Assembly: GCA_019116405.1 (NCBI GenBank)
Contig: DXBS01000027.1
Span: 1-13,825 of the forward strand
Source: Candidatus Gallimonas intestinigallinarum
GTDB lineage: Bacteria > Bacillota_A > Clostridia > Christensenellales > Borkfalkiaceae
Reading direction: 5' to 3'
DNA: 13,825 nt
Positions within the stretch are counted from its first letter, which is position 1; every line of letters begins with the position of its first letter. The notes below the pieces were generated by a model, which was not told where the DNA came from, ran no database searches, and saw only the letters and a program-made list of their open reading frames with translations. Positions 1 through 6,543 of the stretch are shown one piece after another. The translations under genes were made by a program, and so were the position numbers.

Positions 1-96
1 GGCAAGATGTGCGTCTCAGACGCGGCGAAGTCCGCAGCGCGTGCCCGGTGGCACGGGCAAGGGCTTCAACAAAGTATGAGCGTACAGTTTCCGCTT
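1..96. other. Upstream flank with nested inverted repeats, no gene assigned
   Basis: No gene can be assigned. One frame stays open from the window edge to a TGA at 77-79 and could be the tail of an upstream gene, but about 25 codons are too few to judge. The DNA can fold: 40-45 (CGTGCC) pairs perfectly with 50-55 (GGCACG) around a CGGT loop, and 27-33 pairs with 61-67 with one G-T wobble, enclosing the first hairpin. A small palindrome, GCGTCT-C-AGACGC, lies at 11-23. This could be the 3' part of a structured leader or RNA, or simply a chance effect of GC-rich sequence. Confidence 0.25.
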
Positions 97-126
97 TTGA
101 TCGGGTTCGCATTACTCCCTTACACT
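97..126 (+). promoter_or_regulatory. Possible promoter for the 151-2534 unit
   Basis: TTGATC at 97-102 and TACACT at 121-126 are separated by 18 bp. Each matches four of six positions of the vegetative consensus. The start point would fall near 133, leaving a leader of about 18 nt that contains the AAGGAG ribosome-binding site. An alternative is the extended -10-like TGCTATAAG at 134-142, which would give an almost leaderless transcript; the well-placed ribosome-binding site argues against that. The prediction is from sequence only. Confidence 0.35.
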
Positions 127-140
127 ATAGCAATGCTATA
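126..140. promoter_or_regulatory. 15-bp palindrome between promoter and ribosome-binding site
   Basis: TATAGCA at 126-132 and TGCTATA at 134-140 are perfect inverted copies around one central A. The element covers the predicted transcription start and touches the ribosome-binding site (AAGGAG, 140-145) of the gene at 151. Position and symmetry suit a small repressor operator. As RNA the loop would be too tight for the full stem, although a 6-bp stem with a 3-nt loop is possible. No binding protein is identifiable from the window. Confidence 0.35.
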
Positions 141-150
141 AGGAGCAGTT

Positions 151-1380
151 ATGAAAAAGACAATTTGTTTGCTTTGCATCGCTGCTGCCCTTGCCGTTGC
201 GGGGGGCGCGGTTTCCGTCCGCATCGATCCTGTTTCGGCGGGACAGGGCAGCGGGACCAATCAAAGGGTGCAATCGAGCGAAGAGTTGGCAGCGGTAGTG
301 CGTTCCATGCCCTCTGCGTCCGATTACTACAATCCGTCGGGACTGATGGGACTGTCGTCCGTTGCGGCGACGGAAGGGGAGGGAGATGGGTACGACCTCT
401 CCAACATGACCGTTGAGATCGACGACTCCTACTATCTCAGCAACGATTCGGGCAGTACGACGCTCAGGCGCAATCTGATCGCTTATTACACGCAGGACTG
501 CGCGTACTATGAGGGCGATATTTACCTGAATTCGATGACGGAAAATTATGACACGGTCTATGATTCCACACGCGATGAGGTGCTCAACGTCTCCCAACAG
601 ACGACGATGCGCGAAGTGTATTCGCTCTACCTCTCCGAAGGGCTTGTCCTCATCAGGTTCGATAAGGTGGAGATGAATACTACCTATCGCTATACGACGG
701 AAGCGGGGCTTCCCGTCGATTACACGCCCGAGGAGACGAGCGATCCGACGGAAGAAATCAGCGATGCCATTATGGACGAATACCGCAATCATTACGGCGT
801 CTGGATCAGGCTGAACATGACACAGGAGGATTTCCCGTTCGATATGTCCGCCGATATGGATGATCTTTCGGAGGATGAGATGATCGACATGCTGGTATTT
901 TCGGCGATGTACGGCGTAAGTGTCTCGCTCGTGACGGGGTTGGTCCAGGTGGACGAAATGAACGACATGTTCTACACGGATATCGAGCGCCTTTTAAGTC
1001 TCGGCGATGAGTGCTATGATACAGTCGGCGGGCTGAAACTGCTCAACGATACGGGCAGGGATTCGGTCTCCCTGAGCAACATGACGAACGGCCTCAGATT
1101 TGCCTTTGACCTCTCGGACGAAGAGGCCCCCGCGATCATCTGCCGCGACGACAGCAGTTTCCTGATCGACGGCGACGGGGGAACGGATGAAGTGATCGGA
1201 GGGATCATAGAGGCGCTCGGCTATAACTACAGCTACGAACAGACGATCCGCTTCCGCTATATCGGGAATACCGTGATCAACGCGCCCGCAGAGGGCGAAT
1301 ATCCCACGCTGTACGACGTATTCGGCGACAAGATCAAAGAGATCGTCTACGATATGTGGCAGGAAACGCAGGGCGAGTGA
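151..1380 (+). CDS. Acidic exported protein of unknown function
   Basis: I do not recognise the family. The 409-residue product starts with a short basic end (MKK) and a hydrophobic stretch at about residues 4-22, followed by a plausible signal-peptidase site near V28-S29-A30. No lipobox cysteine is evident; the cysteines at 6 and 9 lie inside the hydrophobic core. The mature part is very acidic and rich in Asp, Glu, Ser, Thr and Tyr, with no further obvious membrane span, so a secreted or surface-exposed protein is inferred. No catalytic motif or repeat stands out. The start is supported by AAGGAG at 140-145, five bases upstream. The next gene begins 11 nt after the stop, so the two are probably co-transcribed and may act together at the cell envelope. 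That functional link is inference from position only. Confidence 0.8.
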   Translation: MKKTICLLCIAAALAVAGGAVSVRIDPVSAGQGSGTNQRVQSSEELAAVVRSMPSASDYYNPSGLMGLSSVAATEGEGDGYDLSNMTVEIDDSYYLSNDSGSTTLRRNLIAYYTQDCAYYEGDIYLNSMTENYDTVYDSTRDEVLNVSQQTTMREVYSLYLSEGLVLIRFDKVEMNTTYRYTTEAGLPVDYTPEETSDPTEEISDAIMDEYRNHYGVWIRLNMTQEDFPFDMSADMDDLSEDEMIDMLVFSAMYGVSVSLVTGLVQVDEMNDMFYTDIERLLSLGDECYDTVGGLKLLNDTGRDSVSLSNMTNGLRFAFDLSDEEAPAIICRDDSSFLIDGDGGTDEVIGGIIEALGYNYSYEQTIRFRYIGNTVINAPAEGEYPTLYDVFGDKIKEIVYDMWQETQGE

Positions 1381-1391
1381 GGTGAGCAGAT

Positions 1392-2534
1392 ATGGAAGAG
1401 ATGTCAATGGAAGAAGAAGTGATGCAGGACGCTGCGCAGGCGCAGACGGCGCCTGCGGAGGAACCTACGGAAATGTCTGCATCTGAGACGCAGTCCTCTG
1501 TGCCCGCCGCAAACGGTACAAACAAGCTGTTCAATATTTTAGGGTTGGTGCTCGCCATCGGCTTTGTCATCCTCGATGTGCTCCTGCTCGCGCTGTTCAC
1601 GCTCGGCGCAGCCAGCGCGTTTGACGTAGAGCTGAGCGTGGACGGGCTGACGGGGTATGTGCAGATGCTGCTGGCGGGGCTGTCCTCCACCAACGATGTC
1701 CTGGAAATCGTCATCATTGCACTGTTCGCCGTCGTCTGGGCTGCCGACGTCATCTATATCCTCGTACAGAGCATCCTGTCCCTGATCGGCGTGTTCTCGC
1801 TGTGCAACCTCGATCGGCCGTATGAGGACGAGCGTCTCAAGCTCAGCAAGGCGAGCCGCAAGGTGCTCTCCTGCTACAGCCTGGCATCCATGCTCATCCT
1901 GCTCGCGGGCTGCACCGCCATCCGCGGTATCGGCGGCAATGGCGTCGCGGTTCTTACGATCGCGGCGGTGATCTATGTCGTCTCGTTCGTGTTCTTTACC
2001 CTCTTCAAGGCGTATGACAGGGAGAGCAGGAAGTTTGATTGGAAAGTGCTCCTCATCGACCTTGCCAAGAACGTCGTGATGGTGACGATCGGCGTCCTTC
2101 TGATGGTCATCTGCCTGACGCCCTTTCTGCAGGAACTCAACATCTCCTTCCGGCAGTGTGTAATGGAGTGGGCGGGGCTTCCCAATAAGGTGGTGCTGCT
2201 CTATGAGACTATCTATCAGCCGCTTGTCGCGTTCCTGTTCGCCCTTGCGGTGCTCGTCCTGGTCGGGCTTATTTACCGCCACTATATTCTCAACAACAGC
2301 AGAAAGGATATCAATCAGTTCCTTCGGAACAGGTTTATCGGGCTCATTGTGATGGTCGTCCTGTTCTTTGCGATCGACTGCATCGTGGGAATGACGGGAG
2401 CAGGCATGGAGATCGGCGATCTCTGGACGGTGTTCCTGCAAAACTATCTCGGCATCCTGCTGCTGTCCGTCGGAGGGCTTCTCTGTGCTCTGGCGTTCTG
2501 CCCCAAGTACGGCGGCGAAGTGGTCAGGAACTGA
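1392..2534 (+). CDS. Multi-pass membrane protein of unknown function
   Basis: I do not recognise the family. The 380-residue product has a soluble N-terminal tail of about 44 residues, rich in Glu, Ala, Gln and Pro. About eight hydrophobic segments follow, at roughly 46-71, 104-135, 160-177, 186-206, 219-243, 273-295, 313-334 and 350-370. Charged loops such as DRPYEDERLKLSKASRK (141-157) and NNSRKDINQFLRNR (301-314) separate them. No ATP-binding, transporter or protease motif was seen. A GAGGTGAG ribosome-binding site (1379-1386) supports the ATG at 1392. It lies 11 nt behind the exported-protein gene, and a strong hairpin follows its stop, so the two genes form a unit. A membrane partner or anchor for the exported protein is possible but unproven. 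Confidence 0.8.
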   Translation: MEEMSMEEEVMQDAAQAQTAPAEEPTEMSASETQSSVPAANGTNKLFNILGLVLAIGFVILDVLLLALFTLGAASAFDVELSVDGLTGYVQMLLAGLSSTNDVLEIVIIALFAVVWAADVIYILVQSILSLIGVFSLCNLDRPYEDERLKLSKASRKVLSCYSLASMLILLAGCTAIRGIGGNGVAVLTIAAVIYVVSFVFFTLFKAYDRESRKFDWKVLLIDLAKNVVMVTIGVLLMVICLTPFLQELNISFRQCVMEWAGLPNKVVLLYETIYQPLVAFLFALAVLVLVGLIYRHYILNNSRKDINQFLRNRFIGLIVMVVLFFAIDCIVGMTGAGMEIGDLWTVFLQNYLGILLLSVGGLLCALAFCPKYGGEVVRN

Positions 2535-2563
2535 CCAAATACGGCATAAAATTGCATAACATA

Positions 2564-2599
2564 AGCGCGCGGCGGCAACGAAAGTTGCCGCCGCGCGCT
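2564..2599. terminator. Bidirectional hairpin terminator between convergent genes
   Basis: Bases 2564-2579 and 2584-2599 are perfect inverted copies (16-bp GC-rich stem) with a GAAA loop at 2580-2583. The element lies 30 nt after the + strand membrane gene and 16 nt after the end of the - strand gene, where a shared terminator is expected. The U tracts are poor on both strands (TCTGTTTC on +, ATTTTATG some distance away on -), so efficiency is uncertain. Confidence 0.75.
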
Positions 2600-2614
2600 G
2601 TCTGTTTCAGAGGT

Positions 2615-3388
2615 TCAATGCGTTTTGCTCTCGTCGGGAAGTGCGGGGTCAGATTTTTCTTTTTTGCTGCGGCGGGGAAGGGGGACAAAGGAGAATGCCT
2701 TCATGCTTGACTGCCTCTTCCAGAACACAATCGCCAGCGGGACTAAGGTGATCAGGCTGCCCAAAAGATGCAGGATCATGTCCTCCATTGTGTCCAGGAT
2801 GGCGGTGCCGCGGCGGCTGCTCACGAGGTATGTTCCGTCGGGATAGCTCTCCAGGATGCCGTCCGCCCAGCCCTGTGTGCTGGAGGCGGGATTGATGGTG
2901 TCGACGGTGAACTCAAACACTTCCCACAAAAAGCCGACCGAGAGTGAGAAGAAAAAGGAAAAGGCGACGACCGCTACGACCTTTAACTTTCCCTCGGGCT
3001 GGTTGTAGGTGACCAGCGAGCCGAGCCCCAGCCCCACGGCGGCAAAGAGCACGCCGGAGAGAGAGTGCAGCACCATGTCCCATGCGGGGAAGAAGTCGTA
3101 CATGCGCCAGACGTTGGAGACGGTGTTCCCGAAGAACCCGAACAGCATGCAGCAGATGACGAGGGGCATGCCCGCGCGGAAACGCAGCACCCACTCTGCA
3201 AGAAGGATGCCCGAAATCGAGGCAAAGCTGACAAAAAAGTGCAGCAGGCTGTAGGAAAAATTGCCCTGGCTGAGTGTGCCCGTGTTCAGGCGCACGATAC
3301 ACCAGATAAGTCCCGCGGCGTCCAGCGCGATGAGTACCGCCCAGACGGCAACGAGGATGATTTTGCGGTTGCGTTCGTTGATTTGCAT
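2615..3388 (-). CDS. DUF2238/YjdF-like integral membrane protein
   Basis: The 257-residue membrane protein has about six hydrophobic segments (near 10-32, 46-67, 73-92, 104-127, 136-156 and 200-223) and a basic cytoplasmic-type tail ending in Lys/Asp/Ser-rich residues. Three motifs resemble the DUF2238 (YjdF) family: WDMVLH at 103-108, WEVFEF at 155-160 and DTMEDM at 199-204. The conserved acidic and His residues sit at membrane edges, as in that family, whose function is not established. The family call is from memory of these motifs. A TTG at 3403 in the same frame would add five residues, but GGGAG lies eight bases before the ATG at 3388, so I chose the ATG. It has its own promoter (3418-3446) and converges on the upstream unit through the shared terminator. 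Confidence 0.75.
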   Translation of the reverse strand: MQINERNRKIILVAVWAVLIALDAAGLIWCIVRLNTGTLSQGNFSYSLLHFFVSFASISGILLAEWVLRFRAGMPLVICCMLFGFFGNTVSNVWRMYDFFPAWDMVLHSLSGVLFAAVGLGLGSLVTYNQPEGKLKVVAVVAFSFFFSLSVGFLWEVFEFTVDTINPASSTQGWADGILESYPDGTYLVSSRRGTAILDTMEDMILHLLGSLITLVPLAIVFWKRQSSMKAFSFVPLPRRSKKEKSDPALPDESKTH

Positions 3389-3396
3389 GAAGTCAT

Positions 3397-3401
3397 CTCC
3401 C
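3397..3401 (-). promoter_or_regulatory. Ribosome-binding site that fixes the start at 3388
   Basis: On the - strand, GGGAG is followed by an 8-nt spacer and the ATG at 3388. It overlaps the alternative TTG start at 3403, so that codon would have to initiate on top of the ribosome-binding site and is unlikely to be the real start. Confidence 0.7.
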
Positions 3402-3417
3402 AAGTTTGATTAGTTCT

Positions 3418-3446
3418 ACTCTATCACGACTTGCCCCGTTTGTCAA
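3418..3446 (-). promoter_or_regulatory. Vegetative promoter for the YjdF-like gene
   Basis: On the - strand, a perfect TTGACA -35 box (3441-3446) is separated by 17 bp from TAGAGT (3418-3423). The bases before the -10 read TGA, an extended -10 (TGn). The start point would be near 3411, giving a leader of about 23 nt with the GGGAG site inside it. It is divergent from the promoter at 3531-3559. Confidence 0.75.
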
Positions 3447-3456
3447 CGACATACAG

Positions 3457-3470
3457 GGGAAAAACGCACA
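3457..3470. repeat. 14-bp direct repeat, copy 1, in divergent promoter region
   Basis: GGGAAAAACGCACA occurs here and again, exactly, at 3511-3524 in the same orientation; the copies start 54 bp apart. This copy begins 10 bp upstream of the -35 box of the - strand promoter (3441-3446). Its position suggests a protein-binding site. No regulator gene is adjacent. Confidence 0.6.
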
Positions 3471-3510
3471 TTTACAATGCTTTTACAACTGAGAATATGC
3501 GCGGAAATGC

Positions 3511-3524
3511 GGGAAAAACGCACA
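3511..3524. repeat. 14-bp direct repeat, copy 2, in divergent promoter region
   Basis: This is the second exact copy of GGGAAAAACGCACA. It ends 6 bp before the -35 box of the + strand promoter (3531-3536). Both copies therefore flank the gap between the two divergent promoters, each where an activator or repressor commonly binds. The neighbouring bases differ between copies, so the identity stops at 14 bp. Confidence 0.6.
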
Positions 3525-3530
3525 AAGCGG

Positions 3531-3559
3531 TTTACTTTTTTCCGAAAAGAGTGTACAAT
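3531..3559 (+). promoter_or_regulatory. Vegetative promoter for the patatin-aro operon
   Basis: TTTACT (3531-3536) and TACAAT (3554-3559) are separated by exactly 17 bp. The predicted start is near 3566, with a short leader that carries AAAGGAGG at 3578-3585. No other clear promoter or terminator is seen until after 10054, so this promoter may serve the whole run through the dehydrogenase gene. Confidence 0.7.
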
Positions 3560-3590
3560 AGTACTGTATAACCATGGAAAGGAGGCGGGC

Positions 3591-4445
3591 ATGGCATTCT
3601 GGGACAAATTGCGCGAAGTGTTTGCGCGCAAAAAGCCGCCCGTCGTCCTCGGACTTGCGCTCGGCTCCGGCGGGGCGAAGGGCATGGCGCATCTCGGCGC
3701 GCTCAAGGCGTTCGCGGAGGAGAGGCTGTCCTTTTCCGTCGTCACGGGTACGAGCATCGGTTCCATCGTCGGCGCGCTGCTCGCCAAGGGGTACTCCTGG
3801 GCGGACATGGTCAGCGTTGTGGACAGCGTGGATCGGGGCGCATTCGCCAAAAATCTGCGCCCGTTTTCCGACCTTGCGCCCATCGAGGCGTTTCTGGAAC
3901 AGTACCTCGAGGGGGACATCTCCTCGCTCGCGCTGCCCTTTGCCTGCTGCGCGACGGACGGCGCGACCAACGAGAGCGTTGTGTTAAGGGAAGGGAAAAT
4001 CGCCCGCGCGCTGACGGCATCCTCCGCCATCCCGCCCTTTTTCCGTGGCGTGGACTGGGAGGAGAAAAAGCTCTACGACGGCGCCTTTTCCAACGCCATT
4101 CCCGCGGACGTATGCCGGGAAATGGGCGCGGAGGTGGTCGTCGGCATCGACCTCTCGGCTTATACGCGGCAGGAATCGGAGAAGGGGCGCGTCGAACGCT
4201 GGGTCGGCTCCTTTGTCGGGGCGATCACGCCCGTCAGGACGCTGGAGGACGCCAAGACGCGCGGTTATCGCGCCGCCGACGTCATGCTGCGTCCCAATCT
4301 CTACGACTTCCGCGCCACGAGCATCGACCGTGCCGCCGCCGACGCCATGTTTGAGATCGGCTACCGGGAGGCAAAGGCGCGCATGGAGGAGATCCGCGCG
4401 GCGATTGCCGACGCACAAAAGAAGGCGCGGCGGTCAAAGCGATGA
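3591..4445 (+). CDS. Patatin-like phospholipase (RssA/YchK type)
   Basis: A 284-residue serine lipid acyl hydrolase of the bacterial patatin family, expected to cleave acyl chains from phospholipids at the cytoplasmic membrane face. The glycine-rich oxyanion loop GSGGAKG is at residues 25-31, the nucleophile elbow GTSIG at 53-57 (Ser55), and the second member of the Ser-Asp dyad in DGA at 163-165 (Asp163). All three hallmarks are intact, and the length is typical of small stand-alone patatins. The frame is open further upstream, but AAAGGAGG at 3578-3585, five bases before the ATG at 3591, and the promoter at 3531-3559 fix the start. The stop overlaps the next ATG by four bases. The true substrate is unknown, and the gene's link to aromatic biosynthesis is probably only positional. 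Confidence 0.88.
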   Translation: MAFWDKLREVFARKKPPVVLGLALGSGGAKGMAHLGALKAFAEERLSFSVVTGTSIGSIVGALLAKGYSWADMVSVVDSVDRGAFAKNLRPFSDLAPIEAFLEQYLEGDISSLALPFACCATDGATNESVVLREGKIARALTASSAIPPFFRGVDWEEKKLYDGAFSNAIPADVCREMGAEVVVGIDLSAYTRQESEKGRVERWVGSFVGAITPVRTLEDAKTRGYRAADVMLRPNLYDFRATSIDRAAADAMFEIGYREAKARMEEIRAAIADAQKKARRSKR

Positions 4446-5401
4446 GCGCGCGGAGCGAGGCGAGAAAGCGGCGGCGCATCATGCGCCTGCTGCGCACAGC
4501 GCTCGTGTGCCTTGTGGCGCTCGCCGTCGGGCTGCTGTTCTGCATTGTTCCCTATCGCTCGTTTCTCCCGGCGGCGCAGATCGACGCACGCGAAGAAGGG
4601 GAGATGCGCGTGCACTTTCTCTCCGTCGGACAGGGGGACTGCACGATCGTGGAGTTCCCGGGCGGGGATGTGCTCGTCGTGGACGCGGGCGACGGTTCGT
4701 TTGAGGCAAATAACGCGATCGTCTCCTACATCAAGGGGCTGGACGTGCGCTCTTTGTCGCTGCTCGCGACGCATGCCGATATCGACCACTACGGCGGCTT
4801 TTCCTAACTTCTGCGCGTCTTTCAGGCGGACAGGTTCTATCTTCCCGTACTCTCCTCGCCGACGTCCGCCTATCAGCGCCTGCTCACGGCGATCGAAGGG
4901 GAGGGCTGCGGGACGCAGACGCTCACCCGCTATGACGTCATCGGGGACGCCTCGGGCGCATACGCGGTGTGCATTTCGCCGCACGCCGTGGACGAGACGG
5001 ACGCCAATGCCGCCTCGACCATGCTCTATGTGAGCTATCAGGGCATCAATCTTTTGCTTGCCGCCGATGCGGACGCAGCGCGCGAGGAGCATATCCTATC
5101 CGAACTGACGCTTGCAGAGGATCTCCTGGACAGCGGCGCATACCGCGTGCGCCTTGACGAGACGCACTTTCTCAAGGTGTCGCACCACGGCTCGGCGGGC
5201 GCATCGTCCGCGCAGTGGCTTTCCTTTCTCTCGCCCGTGGCGGCGATCGTCTCCTGCGGCGCGGGGAACGGCTATCATCATCCCGCGGGCGAGACGATGG
5301 CGCGGCTCGCGGCGCTTGGCACACAAATTTACCGCACGGACGAACTGGGCAACATCATGCTCGCCATCCGCGACGGAAGATATACCTTGACTTACGCATG
5401 A
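4442..5401 (+). pseudogene. ComEC-type metallo-beta-lactamase-fold gene with an in-frame TAA
   Basis: The same frame encodes a complete ComEC C-terminal-like hydrolase, interrupted only by TAA at 4805-4807 (codon 122). Before the stop are a membrane span (about residues 14-36), LSVGQGDCTIVEF and DAGDG, then the metal-binding HADIDHYGG. Directly after it the frame continues as LLRVFQADRFYLP, then LLAADADA, the SHHGS motif, and the C-terminal YRTDELGN typical of ComEC-like proteins. GAA to TAA, a single change, would restore a continuous reading of about 319 residues. No ribosome-binding site with a start codon restarts the second half; a GTG at 4967 lacks one and would miss the metal site. Stand-alone members of this fold are often exported or membrane-anchored nucleases or hydrolases; DNA uptake is not implied. 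It could be a real pseudogene, a strain-specific mutation or a sequence error. TAA is a normal stop here (aroB, the dehydrogenase and dgt end with it). Confidence 0.82.
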
Positions 5402-5402
5402 C

Positions 5403-5407
5403 GGAGG
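5403..5407 (+). promoter_or_regulatory. Ribosome-binding site that fixes the aroC start
   Basis: GGAGG lies five bases before the ATG at 5413. An in-frame ATG at 5398 would give an ATGA-type overlap with the upstream frame but has no ribosome-binding site, and it would add five residues (MTEDN) before the family's usual N-terminus. Confidence 0.7.
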
Positions 5408-5412
5408 ACAAC

Positions 5413-6543
5413 ATGAACATTACGACTGCCGGAGAATCGCACGGAAAGGGGCTGTTTTGCATCATCGAGGGGCTGCCCTCGGGCTTGACGATCGATCTTG
5501 CGGAGATCAACGAATACCTCGCCCTGCGCCAGACGGGGTACGGGCGGGGCGCGCGCCAGAAGATCGAGCGCGACGAGGCGGAGATCCTCTCGGGCGTGCG
5601 CGATTTAAAAACGCTCGGAAGTCCCGTGACGCTCGCCGTCTGGAATCGCGACTACGCCAACTGGAAGGACTACATGGCGCCGGAGGGGTGCGACGTGTCC
5701 CGCCGCACGCTCACCAAGGTGCGCCCGGGGCACGCTGACCTGACAGGGCTGAAAAAGTACGGCGGCACGGACGCAAGGAACATCCTGGAGCGCGCGTCGG
5801 CGCGCGAGACCGCCGTGCGCGTCGCAGCGGGCACCATCTGCCGCCAGCTGCTGCGCGAGCTCGGGGTCGAGGTCATCGGCTATGTCCGCTCGGCGGGCGG
5901 CGTGACGGACGAGAAAGAGTACTCCTTTGACGAACTCGCGGGCAGGCTGGATGAGCTTTACATGATGGACAAGGACATTCAGGCGCGGGCGATGGCGGTC
6001 ATTGACGAGTGCAAGGACACGGGCGACACCTGCGGCGGCATCGCAGAGCTGCGCGTCAGGGGATTAAAGTGCGGCTTCGGCAGCTGCATGACCTCGGCGC
6101 AGAAGCTGGACGGCAGGCTTGCGGGCGCGCTCATGGCGGTGCAGGCGGTCAAGGGCGTGGAGTTCGGCATGGGCTTCGGCGCAGCGGTGCGCCGCGGCAG
6201 CGCCGTCCACGACGAAATTTACTACGATGAAGAACGGGGTTACTACCGAAAGACCAACCGCGCGGGCGGCGTCGAGGGCGGCATGAGCAACGGCGAGGAG
6301 CTGGTCATCCGCCTCGCCAAAAAGCCCATTCCCACGCTGATGCGCGGGCTGAACACCGTGGACTATGTCTCGCACGAGGCGGTCCGCGCGGCGACCGAGC
6401 GCAGCGACGTCTGCTCCATCAAGGCGTTTACGGTCATTGCGGAGAGCGTGCTGTGCACCGAGCTCTGCAAGGTCGTTTTAGAGCGGCTGGGCGGGGACAA
6501 CCTCGCTGAGGTCAAAGAGCGCTACGAGAGGCTGCCCCGATGA
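5413..6543 (+). CDS. aroC: Chorismate synthase
   Basis: The 376-residue enzyme carries out the last shikimate step: EPSP to chorismate by 1,4-elimination of phosphate, using reduced FMN, in the cytoplasm. The sequence shows the N-terminal TTAGESHG signature (GESHG at 7-11), RPGHADLTG at 104-112 with its catalytic-region histidine, ERASARETAVRVAAG at 126-140, the TNRAGGVEGGMSNGE segment and the C-terminal RSDVCSI motif. The length is normal and all family signatures are present. The start was chosen for GGAGG at 5403-5407 and for matching the family N-terminus. The gene overlaps aroB by ATGA at 6540-6543. It has a good ribosome-binding site of its own, which may matter because the preceding gene is truncated by a stop codon. 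Confidence 0.96.
   Translation: MNITTAGESHGKGLFCIIEGLPSGLTIDLAEINEYLALRQTGYGRGARQKIERDEAEILSGVRDLKTLGSPVTLAVWNRDYANWKDYMAPEGCDVSRRTLTKVRPGHADLTGLKKYGGTDARNILERASARETAVRVAAGTICRQLLRELGVEVIGYVRSAGGVTDEKEYSFDELAGRLDELYMMDKDIQARAMAVIDECKDTGDTCGGIAELRVRGLKCGFGSCMTSAQKLDGRLAGALMAVQAVKGVEFGMGFGAAVRRGSAVHDEIYYDEERGYYRKTNRAGGVEGGMSNGEELVIRLAKKPIPTLMRGLNTVDYVSHEAVRAATERSDVCSIKAFTVIAESVLCTELCKVVLERLGGDNLAEVKERYERLPR

Noticed and set aside
46..67. Partial resemblance to a T-box antiterminator (GGTGGCAC followed by GGGC)
   Set aside because: The following bases do not match the conserved ACCGCG part, no terminator with a U tract follows, and the upstream specifier region is outside the window. No aminoacyl-tRNA synthetase or amino-acid gene follows directly.
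1539..2441. Long open frame on the - strand inside the membrane protein gene
   Set aside because: Its translation is highly charged and His/Asp-rich with no family likeness, as expected from reading a hydrophobic gene backwards. It has no supported start signal.
4805..4807. TAA read as a sense codon (altered genetic code)
   Set aside because: aroB, the dehydrogenase gene and dgt all end in TAA at the expected protein ends, so TAA is a working stop codon here.
4361..5092. Long open frame on the - strand across the patatin/ComEC-like junction
   Set aside because: It is a by-product of G/C-rich third positions. The + strand frames carry clear family motifs over the same bases.
4967..5401. Separate gene starting at the GTG at 4967
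   Set aside because: There is no ribosome-binding site, and the fragment is in the same frame as the upstream part and lacks its metal-binding motif. It is better read as the rear half of the interrupted ComEC-like gene.
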